DNA from: Neorhizobium populisoli
GTDB lineage: Bacteria; Pseudomonadota; Alphaproteobacteria; Rhizobiales; Rhizobiaceae
DNA: 64,000 bases
Direction: 5' to 3'
NCBI RefSeq assembly: GCF_019430945.1
Contig: NZ_JAHYCB010000001.1
Span: 682,001 to 746,000 of the forward strand
Position 1 is the first letter of the stretch. Every line of letters begins with the position of its first letter. A model generated the notes under the pieces. The model did not search any database. It saw only the letters and a program-made list of their open reading frames with translations, and was not told where the DNA came from. This document shows, in pieces, positions 49,188-58,034 of this stretch. A program made the translations under genes and the position numbers.

Positions 49188-51224
49188 ATGAACGGAACGA
49201 AGCTGCCTGACGGCGGCGTTCTCTACGACGAGACTGACGAGGATGACGACGATGCGCCGGTGAGCGACGTCGTCGAAGGCCTTGCTGCGTCCATCGACTG
49301 GAATGAAGCGCTCAAGAACGAAAGCGGCCTGAAAGGCGCCGACCTGATCGGCGAATTCGTCAAACACCTACCGAATGCGCCCGGCGTCTACCGCATGTTC
49401 AACGAGGCCGGCGACGTCATGTATGTCGGCAAGGCGCGCAGCCTCAAGAAGCGTGTCAGCAACTATGCGCAAGGCCGCCTTCATTCGAACCGCCTCACCC
49501 GCATGGTGCGCGAAACGCATCATATGGAATTCGTCACGACGCGGACGGAAACCGAGGCGCTGCTGCTGGAAGCCAACCTGATCAAGCGTTTGCGGCCACG
49601 CTTCAACGTGCTTCTGCGCGACGACAAGTCGTTTCCCTATATCATGATCACCGGCGATCACCGGGCGCCCGCCATTTTCAAGCATCGCGGTGCGCGTGCC
49701 CGCAAGGGCGATTATTTCGGCCCGTTCGCCTCGGCCGCGGCCGTCGGCCGCACGATCAATTCGCTGCAACGCGCCTTCCTGTTGCGCACCTGCACCGACA
49801 GTGTGTTCGAGACCCGCACCCGCCCTTGCCTGCTCTATCAGATCAAGCGCTGTTCCGGGCCCTGCACCCACGAGATCAGTGACGAGGGATATGCAGGGCT
49901 GGTTGGTGAAGCGAAGGACTTCCTCTCCGGCAAGAGCCAGAATGTGAAGGCTTCGATAGCGTCACAGATGACGGAAGCCTCCGAAGACCTCGATTTCGAG
50001 CGCGCCGCGATCTATCGCGACCGTCTCGCGGCTCTTTCGCATGTGCAGAGTCATCAGGGCATCAACCCGGCTGGCGTCGAGGAGGCGGATATCTTCGCCA
50101 TCCATCAGGAAGGCGGGATGTCGTGCATCCAGGTGTTCTTCTTCCGCACCGGCCAGAACTGGGGCAACCGCGCCTATTTCCCGAAGGCCGACCCGCAGAT
50201 GTCCGGCGCCGAAATCCTCAACGCCTTCCTGGCGCAATTCTACGACGACAAGCCGGTGCCGAAGCAAGTCCTGCTGTCGGAAACCGTCGAGGAACAGGAG
50301 CTTCTGGCGCAGGCACTGGGTGAAAAGGTCGGGCACAAGGTGACGATCTCCGTGCCGCAGCGGGGCGAGAAAAAAGACCTTGTCGATCACGTGCTCGCCA
50401 ATGCCCGCGAGGCGCATGGCCGCAAGCTGGCCGAAACCTCCTCGCAGGAACGATTGCTCAAGGGGCTGGCCGAGACCTTCGCGCTGTCCTATGTGCCGCG
50501 CCGCATCGAGATCTACGACAACTCGCATATCATGGGCACCAATGCTGTGGGCGGCATGGTGGTTGCGGGGCCGGAAGGTTTCGTGAAGAACCAGTACCGC
50601 AAATTCAACATCAAATCGACCGACATCACCCCCGGCGACGACTTCGGGATGATGAAGGAAGTGATGACCCGGCGGTTCTCCCGCCTGCTCAAGGAAGAGG
50701 GTCTGCCGAACCGTACCGTTTCGGCGGAAGCGACGGTGGACGACATCAACGATGCCGCCTTCCCCGCATGGCCAGATGTGATCCTGATCGACGGCGGCCA
50801 GGGGCAGATGACGGCGGTGCGCGCCATTCTCGACGAACTCGGAATCCGCGAGGTTGTCACGGCAATCGGCGTCGCCAAGGGCGTCGATCGAGAGGCTGGC
50901 CGAGAGCGTTTCTTCGCCGACGGTAAAAGCGATTTCTCGCTGCCGCCGCGCGATCCGGTCCTCTATTTCATCCAGCGGATGCGCGACGAAGCCCATCGAT
51001 TTGCGATCGGCTCCCACCGAGCACGGCGCAAGAAGGAGATGGTCAAGAACCCGCTCGACGAGATTTCGGGCATCGGGCCCGGCCGCAAGCGCAAGCTGCT
51101 GCAGCATTTCGGCACGGCCAAGGCGGTATCCCGCGCCGGCCTTACAGATTTGATGGCGGTTGAGGGCATTTCCGAGGCAGTCGCCAAGCAGGTCTATAAC
51201 CACTTTCATGAAAACCGGGCATGA
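49188..51224 (+). CDS. uvrC: UvrABC system protein C
   Basis: Nucleotide-excision nuclease that cuts 3' and 5' of a lesion. The 678-residue protein has the GIY-YIG domain ([23 protein letters not shown]), the UVR motif, the RNase H-like C-terminal nuclease ([19 protein letters not shown]) and a tandem HhH end ([29 protein letters not shown]). An acidic 55-residue N-terminal extension ([11 protein letters not shown]) precedes the GIY-YIG domain. pgsA follows after about 260 bp. Confidence 0.97.
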   Translation: MNGTKLPDGGVLYDETDEDDDDAPVSDVVEGLAASIDWNEALKNESGLKGADLIGEFVKHLPNAPGVYRMFNEAGDVMYVGKARSLKKRVSNYAQGRLHSNRLTRMVRETHHMEFVTTRTETEALLLEANLIKRLRPRFNVLLRDDKSFPYIMITGDHRAPAIFKHRGARARKGDYFGPFASAAAVGRTINSLQRAFLLRTCTDSVFETRTRPCLLYQIKRCSGPCTHEISDEGYAGLVGEAKDFLSGKSQNVKASIASQMTEASEDLDFERAAIYRDRLAALSHVQSHQGINPAGVEEADIFAIHQEGGMSCIQVFFFRTGQNWGNRAYFPKADPQMSGAEILNAFLAQFYDDKPVPKQVLLSETVEEQELLAQALGEKVGHKVTISVPQRGEKKDLVDHVLANAREAHGRKLAETSSQERLLKGLAETFALSYVPRRIEIYDNSHIMGTNAVGGMVVAGPEGFVKNQYRKFNIKSTDITPGDDFGMMKEVMTRRFSRLLKEEGLPNRTVSAEATVDDINDAAFPAWPDVILIDGGQGQMTAVRAILDELGIREVVTAIGVAKGVDREAGRERFFADGKSDFSLPPRDPVLYFIQRMRDEAHRFAIGSHRARRKKEMVKNPLDEISGIGPGRKRKLLQHFGTAKAVSRAGLTDLMAVEGISEAVAKQVYNHFHENRA

Positions 51225-51482
51225 CAGGCATGTTGCCGGCTTGGATAAGGAAAGCGAAACCGCAAGGCTTTTGGGAATGGGTGCTTGTGCTGTTTGTCCT
51301 TGGCACCGCCTCAGTTTTATATTGGTTCCCCTGACTGTCACGGTTCTGTTTGCGATTTACGGTTACGAGTGATGGCGGCTTCCCGGTGTTCAGGGCAGCC
51401 ATAAGCCACAAAAAAGCATTGCGGCCCGGTTGACGCTTCGCCCTCAAGGCATCAACTAGAGGCCAAACATTGGAAGGTCTTC

Positions 51483-52082
51483 ATGGCGTCGCGCGCATAC
51501 AACATTCCCAATCTCCTGACCTATGCGCGCATTCTGGCGGTGCCGGTGGTCGTTGGATGCTTCTTCGTCGAAGGCCAGCTGGAAAGCTCGGATGTCGCCC
51601 GCTGGACGGCGCTGGCAATTTTCGCGGTTGCCTCGATCACCGACTATCTTGACGGTTACCTTGCCCGCATCTGGAACCAGACTTCAAATATCGGCCGGAT
51701 GCTGGACCCGATCGCCGACAAGCTGCTGGTTGCCGCGGCGCTGCTTCTGCTCGCCGCCGACCAGACAATCGCCGGGTGGTCGCTCTGGGCGGCGATCACT
51801 ATCCTCTGCCGCGAGATTCTCGTCTCAGGCCTGCGCGAATATCTCGCTGCGCTGAAGGTTTCAGTGCCGGTGACGCGCATCGCAAAATGGAAAACGACAA
51901 TCCAGATGGTGGCGATCGCCTTCCTGCTCGCCGGTCCTGCCGGCGACAAGCTGATAACCTATCCGGATATGCTCATCACGCATATCGGCATCGCGCTTCT
52001 CTGGATCGCCGCAATCCTGACCTTCTATACCGGCTACGACTATTTCAAAGCCGGCGTTAAACACCTGGTGGATGAGGAATGA
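51483..52082 (+). CDS. pgsA: CDP-diacylglycerol--glycerol-3-phosphate 3-phosphatidyltransferase
   Basis: Makes phosphatidylglycerol phosphate, the first committed step to PG and cardiolipin. The 199-residue membrane protein has the CDP-alcohol phosphotransferase motif DYLDGYLAR ... GRMLDPIADK (D-x2-D-G-x2-A-R-x8-G-x3-D-x3-D) and several helices. It is followed by moaD in an ATGA overlap. Confidence 0.96.
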   Translation: MASRAYNIPNLLTYARILAVPVVVGCFFVEGQLESSDVARWTALAIFAVASITDYLDGYLARIWNQTSNIGRMLDPIADKLLVAAALLLLAADQTIAGWSLWAAITILCREILVSGLREYLAALKVSVPVTRIAKWKTTIQMVAIAFLLAGPAGDKLITYPDMLITHIGIALLWIAAILTFYTGYDYFKAGVKHLVDEE

Positions 52083-52336
52083 AGACCAATCTCGTCTATT
52101 TCGCCTGGGTGCGCGAACGGATCGGCAAGCCGGAGGAAGAAATCGAGCTTCCGGACAGTGTCGTGACGGTGAGCGATTTGCTGAATCATCTGAAGAGCTT
52201 GGGCGAGGAATACGAGAATGCGCTTCAGTTTCCGGATGTCATCCGCGTGGCCATCAATCAGGAACATGTGGAACATGATGAGAGCATCGTCGGCGCGCGC
52301 GAAATCGGAATTTTCCCGCCGATGACGGGTGGGTGA
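52079..52336 (+). CDS. moaD: Molybdopterin synthase sulfur carrier subunit
   Basis: Small sulfur carrier of molybdopterin synthase. The 85-residue protein has the ubiquitin-like fold and the C-terminal Gly-Gly (FPPMTGG) that is thiocarboxylated. Its ATG overlaps the pgsA stop. It is separated from moaE by 190 bp that hold a RIME-type repeat. Confidence 0.95.
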   Translation: MKTNLVYFAWVRERIGKPEEEIELPDSVVTVSDLLNHLKSLGEEYENALQFPDVIRVAINQEHVEHDESIVGAREIGIFPPMTGG

Positions 52337-52365
52337 CGATGGTGGAGGTTGTGCCTCGTCACTAC

Positions 52366-52517
52366 CCCCCTCTGCCCTGCCGGGCATCTCCCCCACAAGG
52401 GGGGAGATCGACTCGTAGCTCCGTTTCGCAATTCTCTGACGCCGCTTTAGGAGAGACGCCGGTACGCCTAGCCTATCTCCCCCCTTGTGGGGGAGATGTC
52501 CGGCAGGACAGAGGGGT
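52366..52517. repeat. RIME-type intergenic palindromic element
   Basis: Two roughly 43-bp arms (52366-52408 and 52475-52517) are inverted copies with a few mismatches; each also contains its own hairpin (ATCTCCCCC-...-GGGGGAGAT). The sequence type, CCCCCTCTGCCCTGCCGG and CATCTCCCCCACAAGGGGGG, is that of rhizobial intergenic mosaic elements. It splits moaD from moaE and its right arm supplies the purine-rich sequence upstream of moaE. Confidence 0.85.
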
Positions 52518-52526
52518 GTGCCTTCA

Positions 52527-52988
52527 GTGACGACCGTCCCCATCATCCGCGTCCAATCCACCGACTTCGACCTGCAATCCGAAATCGACGCCCTCACAGC
52601 CGGCCGTAAAAACATCGGTGCCGTCGTGACTTTCTCCGGCCTCTGCCGTGACGAACAGGGCGCACTTTCCGCACTGGAACTCGAACATTATCCCGGCATG
52701 GCCGAAGCGGAAATGCGCCGCATCGGCGAGATCGCCATCGAGCGCTTTTTACTCCTCGGCCTCACTGCCATCCACCGTCACGGCAAAATCCTGCCCGGTG
52801 AAAACATAGTGCTGGTCATCGCGACCGCATCGCATCGCCAGGCGGCCTTCGACGGTGCCAATTTCATGATGGATTTCCTGAAGACATCGGCGCCGTTCTG
52901 GAAGAAGGAACACGCCGCGGATGGTACGGCCGGAGACTGGATCGCGGCCAAGGATGCCGATGACGCGGCGCGGGACAAGTGGCGCTGA
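52527..52988 (+). CDS. moaE: Molybdopterin synthase catalytic subunit
   Basis: Catalytic subunit that sulfurates cyclic pyranopterin monophosphate to molybdopterin with MoaD. The 153-residue protein has GAVVTFSGLCRD, LELEHYPGMAE, IHRHGKILPGE and ASHRQAAFDGANF typical of the family. Start is GTG at 52527 (TTVPIIRVQS); another GTG at 52518 is possible. GAGGGG (52511-52516) from the RIME arm may act as the ribosome site. Its stop directly abuts the stop of the convergent permease gene. Confidence 0.93.
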   Translation: MTTVPIIRVQSTDFDLQSEIDALTAGRKNIGAVVTFSGLCRDEQGALSALELEHYPGMAEAEMRRIGEIAIERFLLLGLTAIHRHGKILPGENIVLVIATASHRQAAFDGANFMMDFLKTSAPFWKKEHAADGTAGDWIAAKDADDAARDKWR

Positions 52989-53885
52989 CTACGGCACCAC
53001 CCTCTCCCTTCGGCTCATGACGAGGACCACGACGAGAGCCGACACCACCACCAGTTCCCGCCAGAACAGCGGTCCGTAACCGCCCCAGAGCGTTTCAGCA
53101 AATCCGACGACGGCGGCGCCCGCGGCCGAGCGCAGCGGATTGGAATGACCGCCCGCCGCAGCGATCAGGACGACTTTCAGGCCGAACAGCAGGCCGGCGC
53201 CGAAATCCATCGTGCCGTAGTGCGAGGTGGCCAGCACGCCGCAGATCGAGGCGAACAGCGCGGCGGAAGCATAGGCCATCACGAAGACCAATGCGGAATT
53301 CGTGCCGGAGAGTTCAGCAGCCAATGGATCATCGGCGACAGCGCGCCACATGCGCCCCCAGCGGGTGCGGTCGAGTACGAGAAAGCCGGCGCCGATCATC
53401 GCCAGCATCAGCGCAGAGTTGATGAGCTGGATCAACGTCAATGTCACCGGAAAACCGTTGCCGCGCCAGAAGATGATCGGGTCGTTGAGGAAGGGCGGCA
53501 GCCAGAGTTCGCGGGTTTCCGAGGCCAGCCGGGCGCCTTCCATCAGCACCATCATCACCCCGAGCGAGGCGACGATGACGGCATTCGGGGAGATGGCCGC
53601 GAGCGGACGCATGACAAACTGGCCGACGGCCACGCCCGCGCCGATGCCGCCGGCAAGCGCCACGACGGCGCCGAAGCCGAGCGCTGCCGGCAGAATGAGC
53701 CAGAGACTGTCCCAGCCGATATGGGCAAATAGCAAGTAGAGATGGCCGGAAAAGGCGAAGATCGCACCATAGGTGATGTCGGCCCGTTTCGTCACCGCGA
53801 AGGCGATCGCGTAACCAAACGCCAGCGTCGCATAAAGCGCCGCCAGCGGAACAGCATTCGCCAGTTGCTGCAGAAAATAGGCCAT
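52989..53885 (-). CDS. Branched-chain amino acid-type ABC permease (LivH-like)
   Basis: A 298-residue inner-membrane permease of the LivH/LivM family (about eight helices; TLAFGYAIAFAVTKRADITYGAIFAFSGH and GLKVVLIAAAGGHSNPLRSAAGAAVVGFAE are signatures). No LivM, ATPase or binding-protein gene is adjacent, so it is an orphan or uses partners elsewhere. It is divergent from a CGNR-type regulator whose operator lies in the shared intergenic region. Confidence 0.85.
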   Translation of the reverse strand: MAYFLQQLANAVPLAALYATLAFGYAIAFAVTKRADITYGAIFAFSGHLYLLFAHIGWDSLWLILPAALGFGAVVALAGGIGAGVAVGQFVMRPLAAISPNAVIVASLGVMMVLMEGARLASETRELWLPPFLNDPIIFWRGNGFPVTLTLIQLINSALMLAMIGAGFLVLDRTRWGRMWRAVADDPLAAELSGTNSALVFVMAYASAALFASICGVLATSHYGTMDFGAGLLFGLKVVLIAAAGGHSNPLRSAAGAAVVGFAETLWGGYGPLFWRELVVVSALVVVLVMSRRERVVP

Positions 53886-53895
53886 CGAGACTCCA

Positions 53896-53943
53896 AACTG
53901 GATTTTGAATATAACTGGTCAAAACCATTTTGCCAGTTATAAT
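53896..53943. promoter_or_regulatory. Shared operator/promoter of the permease and CGNR regulator
   Basis: A 30-bp palindrome with outer half-sites ATAACTGG (53911-53918) and CCAGTTAT (53933-53940), plus a third AACTGG at 53896-53901. For the plus strand TATAAT is at 53938-53943, six bases before the regulator ATG. For the minus strand TATATT (complement of 53908-53913) is a possible -10 for the permease. Binding here could repress both genes. Confidence 0.6.
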
Positions 53944-53949
53944 ATCGTC

Positions 53950-54498
53950 ATGACATTTGCCTGGACCCCACATCGTTTTGCCGGAGGCGCGCTGGCGCTG
54001 GATGTCGCCAACAGCGTCATTCTGCGCTTTGATCCCGAGCGCAGTATCGACCGCTTTGCCAAGCCGGACCAGCTGGAAGCATTTTTCAAAGCAGCCAAAG
54101 AGTTTTCGGCGGAGCGGGATTTATTGGGAGAGCTTCAGCCCGTGCCGGCCAGGAACCAGGGGGCGTTCCTTACTCTGCGGGAAACGATCGACCGCTATTT
54201 TCGCGCCCGCGTGCTGGGTAACGATGCGCATGGCCTGCTAGCGGATTTCCTCGAAGCAACCGCCGCAATCCTGCGCAGTGCCGACCGGGGCTCGCTGGAG
54301 GCGGCCACCGCCCATTCGGCGCTGCGCCTATTGGCAGACGAAGAAATCTCGCGCCTGAAGATTTGCGGCAATTGCGGCTGGCTGTTCATCGATCGCAGCA
54401 AGAACCGCAGCCGCACCTGGTGCGACATGACCGTCTGCGGCAACCGGGTCAAGGCCAATCGCCACTATCACCGACGGAAGAAGGAGGCCGCGTCATGA
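53950..54498 (+). CDS. CGNR zinc-finger/ABATE-domain transcriptional regulator
   Basis: A 182-residue regulator with an N-terminal ABATE domain (FAGGALALDVANSV) and a C-terminal CGNR zinc finger (Cys139, Cys142, Cys158, Cys163 in ICGNCGWLFIDRSKNRSRTWC then VCGNRVKANRHYHRR). The family is thought to bind DNA through the finger with ABATE as a ligand-binding part. The ATG lies only six bases beyond a TATAAT -10, so the mRNA may be leaderless. It overlaps the lipoprotein gene as ATGA. Confidence 0.87.
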   Translation: MTFAWTPHRFAGGALALDVANSVILRFDPERSIDRFAKPDQLEAFFKAAKEFSAERDLLGELQPVPARNQGAFLTLRETIDRYFRARVLGNDAHGLLADFLEATAAILRSADRGSLEAATAHSALRLLADEEISRLKICGNCGWLFIDRSKNRSRTWCDMTVCGNRVKANRHYHRRKKEAAS

Positions 54499-55016
54499 TG
54501 TACCGGCTGATGTTGTTCAAGTTTCTTCTGGGCGGCCTCGCCGCGCTGTCCCTTACCGCCTGCCAGCGCGAGGCGAACGAACCGCTCGCCGAGCTTTCCG
54601 GACGCATCTTCATCTTCAATTATCGGGTTGCGGCCGCAAGCTATGTCATCACGCTCCGCAGGACGGCACCCTTTCCCGAGGGCGCCTATGCGGAGGCGGA
54701 ATTCGAGAACCCACAGGGCGGAGCACCGCTGAAGGCACGACAGAACCTCTTTCCGTCGATGGAAAAGATCGTTCTCGAAAGCCCGGATCTGAAATGCGTG
54801 AAAAAGGACAAACCTTACGCGGTGAAGATCCGCCTTGTGGGGGAAGGCGAAAAAGCGCTGCAGACGATCGAGACAAGCGTCACGTCGAACATGGATCAGA
54901 CGGAGATGATGCCCTCGAAGCCGCTTGTGGTCGGGCCGATCTATACACCGAACCCAGAGGTTTTCCATGCGGATGGCAGCGTAGATTACGATAAGGCGGG
55001 CAATTGCCCGGCCTAG
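54495..55016 (+). CDS. Lipoprotein of unknown function
   Basis: A 173-residue protein with a lipoprotein signal (LLGGLAALSLTAC, lipobox LTAC). The mature part is beta-rich with a single further Cys pair; I do not recognise the family. AAGGAGG lies seven bases before the ATG, and the gene overlaps the CGNR regulator stop (ATGA), so the two are coupled and may share a role. Confidence 0.82.
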   Translation: MMYRLMLFKFLLGGLAALSLTACQREANEPLAELSGRIFIFNYRVAAASYVITLRRTAPFPEGAYAEAEFENPQGGAPLKARQNLFPSMEKIVLESPDLKCVKKDKPYAVKIRLVGEGEKALQTIETSVTSNMDQTEMMPSKPLVVGPIYTPNPEVFHADGSVDYDKAGNCPA

Positions 55017-55129
55017 AAACCGCCGGCCGCACTCAGTCAACTCGCGTCCCGGATGGGGCTATCCGTATTGCATCCTTCGCGGTAATTTAGCCTACGCCGT
55101 TTAAGCGCGCGAAAACCGGAGGCGACACC

Positions 55130-56539
55130 ATGCGAGTGCGGATTCTGGCAGCGTTTATTATAGTCCTGACATTTTCGGATATGGCCGGCGCCGCTGATGC
55201 CTGTCGGCACCAGCCCGCCATCGTAGCGCTCAGCGATCTGGTCATCAGGGACCGGACGGGCCTGCCGCGCCTCGTCGCCCGGCGGTTCGGCGCAGAGCCG
55301 GCATTCCTGAAGATGCGCTACGGCAATCTGCCGCCGCGCGAGGCCAGAGCGCTTGCCGACGAACTGAAACAGGCGAATGTCCACAATGCTGCCGACCTTG
55401 CCGGGGCGCTGGCCGCGACCGAGGGCGGCTTCGAGGCAATCCGTGCCGATGCCGGCAACCTGTTCCTCTCGAATGGAGGAATATCCACCATCCGCGCCGT
55501 CATTCTGAAGGGCGATGCGGACAAGCTGTTCGCCTTTCTCGCCACGCTCTCCAGAGAGAAACAGGCTGGCGCGTTTAACGCCATCATCGGCTCCGTAATC
55601 GACCGGCCGGACGACAAAAAGGCAAAGCTTGCCGATCTCGCCCGCCAGAACGGGCTTTTGTCCCTGTCAGCCGGTTTTGCGGCAGCCGCGCGCAATCCGG
55701 ACGCCTGGAAGACCTTTGCGACCACCGTTCCGGATCCGGAAACGCTGCTGGCCCTGACCAGGTTCTGGTCCTGGATGCCGGCCCTCGTCGGCAATCCGGT
55801 CTTGCCACGTTCGAGCGATAGACCCGAGGATATCGCAAGCCGCGCCGTGCTTCACGCGCTGACGATCAACAGCGCGATGATGCCGGAACGCGATTTTCTG
55901 ATGGGGGAAGTAAACCAGTCCTATGATTTGTCCTTCGTGCCGGAAATCAACGCGGCCACTTCAAAGGCTTTTTCCGACGGCCAACTGAAAAGCAAAGCAA
56001 CCCTCGACAGGGCGTGGCTGTTCGTCTTTCGCCAGCTGCAGGCAGCACGTCCTTACAAGGTTCTGCTCGACGAAAATCTCAGGCGGGTTTCGGTGATGAG
56101 CTGGCGCTATCCGCCGCCGTCCGGCGCCCTCGTGAGTGTCCGAGACGTCTTGGACCGGCTGGTTGCCGCCGAGGCGCTGGCGTTGGCGGCAAGCGGAAAA
56201 GGCTACGCCCCTTATGCAGAACCGGCAGAAATCTCCAAAGAGTTTATCCCAATATGGCCCATATGGGTGGAGGTGGCGAAGGGTTTGCAAGGCCCGCTCG
56301 GCGCCTATGCGGCTGACCCCATCCGGGCGGAGGCCGTCACCGATCTGCTGATGACGATGGAAGACAGCGGCCGGCTTGCGGATTTCATCGCTTCGATCAA
56401 GGACCCGCAGCTCAAGCTGACACTCGCGACCGATTTCGCCATGCGGCTCGACCGCCTGTGCTCGGCCGTTTTGTATCACCAAGCGGAAGCGATCATCCTC
56501 TCCGGCCAGCCGATCTTCAAGTTCGATACGCCTCTCTGA
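55130..56539 (+). CDS. Exported alpha-helical protein of unknown function
   Basis: A 469-residue protein with a signal peptide (ILAAFIIVLTFSDMAGAADA) and a mainly helical, Ala/Leu-rich mature part without recognisable motifs. No family assigned. It follows the lipoprotein gene by 113 bp on the same strand and ends before a terminator that belongs to ndk on the other strand. Confidence 0.78.
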   Translation: MRVRILAAFIIVLTFSDMAGAADACRHQPAIVALSDLVIRDRTGLPRLVARRFGAEPAFLKMRYGNLPPREARALADELKQANVHNAADLAGALAATEGGFEAIRADAGNLFLSNGGISTIRAVILKGDADKLFAFLATLSREKQAGAFNAIIGSVIDRPDDKKAKLADLARQNGLLSLSAGFAAAARNPDAWKTFATTVPDPETLLALTRFWSWMPALVGNPVLPRSSDRPEDIASRAVLHALTINSAMMPERDFLMGEVNQSYDLSFVPEINAATSKAFSDGQLKSKATLDRAWLFVFRQLQAARPYKVLLDENLRRVSVMSWRYPPPSGALVSVRDVLDRLVAAEALALAASGKGYAPYAEPAEISKEFIPIWPIWVEVAKGLQGPLGAYAADPIRAEAVTDLLMTMEDSGRLADFIASIKDPQLKLTLATDFAMRLDRLCSAVLYHQAEAIILSGQPIFKFDTPL

Positions 56540-56554
56540 GACAACCCCAAAACG

Positions 56555-56580
56555 CAAAAAACCGGAGCAGAGCCCCGGTT
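56555..56580 (-). terminator. Terminator after ndk
   Basis: On the minus strand AACCGGGG-CTCTG-CTCCGGTT is followed by TTTT. It lies about 35 bp past the ndk stop and between ndk and the convergent exported-protein gene. Confidence 0.8.
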
Positions 56581-56616
56581 TATCGCTATTCACTCGTCCT
56601 CATGAAGAGGATGAAA

Positions 56617-57039
56617 TCAGCCGACGATTTCGGTTTCAGCGAACCAGTAGGCGATTTCCTGGGCAGCGGTTTCCGGAGCGTCCGAACCGTGAACCGAATT
56701 TTCGCCGATCGACAGGGCGAACTGCTTGCGGATGGTGCCTTCGTCAGCGTTTGCTGGGTTGGTGGCGCCCATGATTTCGCGGTTCTTCAGGATGGCGTTT
56801 TCGCCTTCGAGAACCTGAACGATGGTCGGGCCGGAGGTCATGCCTTCAACGAGTTCGCCGAAGAACGGGCGTTCCTTGTGAACGGCGTAGAAGCCTTCGG
56901 CTTCGCGCTTGCTCATCCAGACGCGCTTGGAAGCGATGATGCGCAGGCCGTTGTCTTCAAACACCTTGGTGATGGCGCCCGTCAGGTTGCGCTTGGTGGC
57001 GTCCGGCTTGATCATCGAAAACGTGCGTTCAATCGCCAT
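56617..57039 (-). CDS. ndk: Nucleoside diphosphate kinase
   Basis: Transfers the gamma phosphate among nucleoside di- and triphosphates through a phosphohistidine. The 140-residue protein begins [15 protein letters not shown] and has the active-site His117 in GENSVHGSD. Full length. Confidence 0.98.
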   Translation of the reverse strand: MAIERTFSMIKPDATKRNLTGAITKVFEDNGLRIIASKRVWMSKREAEGFYAVHKERPFFGELVEGMTSGPTIVQVLEGENAILKNREIMGATNPANADEGTIRKQFALSIGENSVHGSDAPETAAQEIAYWFAETEIVG

Positions 57040-57119
57040 TGTTCTGTCCTTTATATCCTACGGAAAGTGGGCGGTGTTTACCCGCCCCTTTCATTGGAAA
57101 CAAGGGGGTTTCGGCAATT

Positions 57120-57809
57120 TCACGCCGCCGTCACACTGCGGCCCGCCCCATTATAGAGGTCGAGGCAGCGTTCGAACCACAACCCGACCGGGTCATCGGC
57201 AGTAAACACCTTGGCGCCGGCGGTGACGCGCATCCATTGCAACGCGCCGAACAGGATATAGTCGGCGTATAGCGGACCGTCGCCGCCGAGGAACTCCTGG
57301 TAACGGAGCGTCTGACGAACCGGCTCGAGTTTTGCGGCAAAAGCGACGACAGCGTCCTCGCGCCCTGCCCGCATCTCTTCCAGCGTCTTGCCCAGCGCCT
57401 TTTCGCGGCTGGAGCGGAAATAGACCTGATCGGTCTCGCCCAGCATGTCGTGGATATCGGCAATGGCGATGCCGGCGACGGCCGGATGCACGATGTTCTG
57501 CGAGAAGCGCTCGACAAAACGGGACAGTGCCTTGCCGCCCTCGCCGCCGAACAAGGTCGGGCGATCCGGATACTTTTCTTCGAGATAAAGCGCGATGTCG
57601 AAACTGTCGCGGACCAGTTCGTTGCCATCCCGCAGGATCGGCACCGTCTTGGAAAAACTGTCTTCCAGCGCCGGTATCTGGGTGAACGGTGTCGGCTTTT
57701 CGATGAAATCCAGGCCCTTGTGATGCAGAGCCAGCACGACCTTCCAGCAGTGGGGTGAAAACGGGCGGCTCTCGTCGGCGCCGCAGAGCGTGTAGAGAAT
57801 GCGGGTCAT
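57120..57809 (-). CDS. Glutathione S-transferase family protein, beta-etherase-like
   Basis: A 229-residue GST with FSPHCWKVVLALHHKGLDF and TVPILRDGNELVRDSFDIALYLEEKYPDRPTLFGG, a pattern that recalls LigE/LigF beta-etherases. A lignin-ether substrate is speculative. The start MTRILYTLCGADESRP is used; a longer frame from 57911 has no support. Same strand as ndk. Confidence 0.85.
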   Translation of the reverse strand: MTRILYTLCGADESRPFSPHCWKVVLALHHKGLDFIEKPTPFTQIPALEDSFSKTVPILRDGNELVRDSFDIALYLEEKYPDRPTLFGGEGGKALSRFVERFSQNIVHPAVAGIAIADIHDMLGETDQVYFRSSREKALGKTLEEMRAGREDAVVAFAAKLEPVRQTLRYQEFLGGDGPLYADYILFGALQWMRVTAGAKVFTADDPVGLWFERCLDLYNGAGRSVTAA

Positions 57810-58034
57810 GGGTAGCTCCTCATCAGTTGCATGTCGAAGGATAGTGCAGGCAATGGCGGGACCAATCCAGTCAGGAATATTCATGGATCGCATTCGAGCA
57901 AATGCTTCCACCCTCCCTTAACTCTAAGCTCATGGAAAACTGGGGCTTTCAGCGGATGTTAAGGCTCCGCGCGCATCGGTTGTCGCAGTATAGGACAAAA
58001 CAAAAAGCAAGACCGATAGCGGAAAGGTTGAGAC

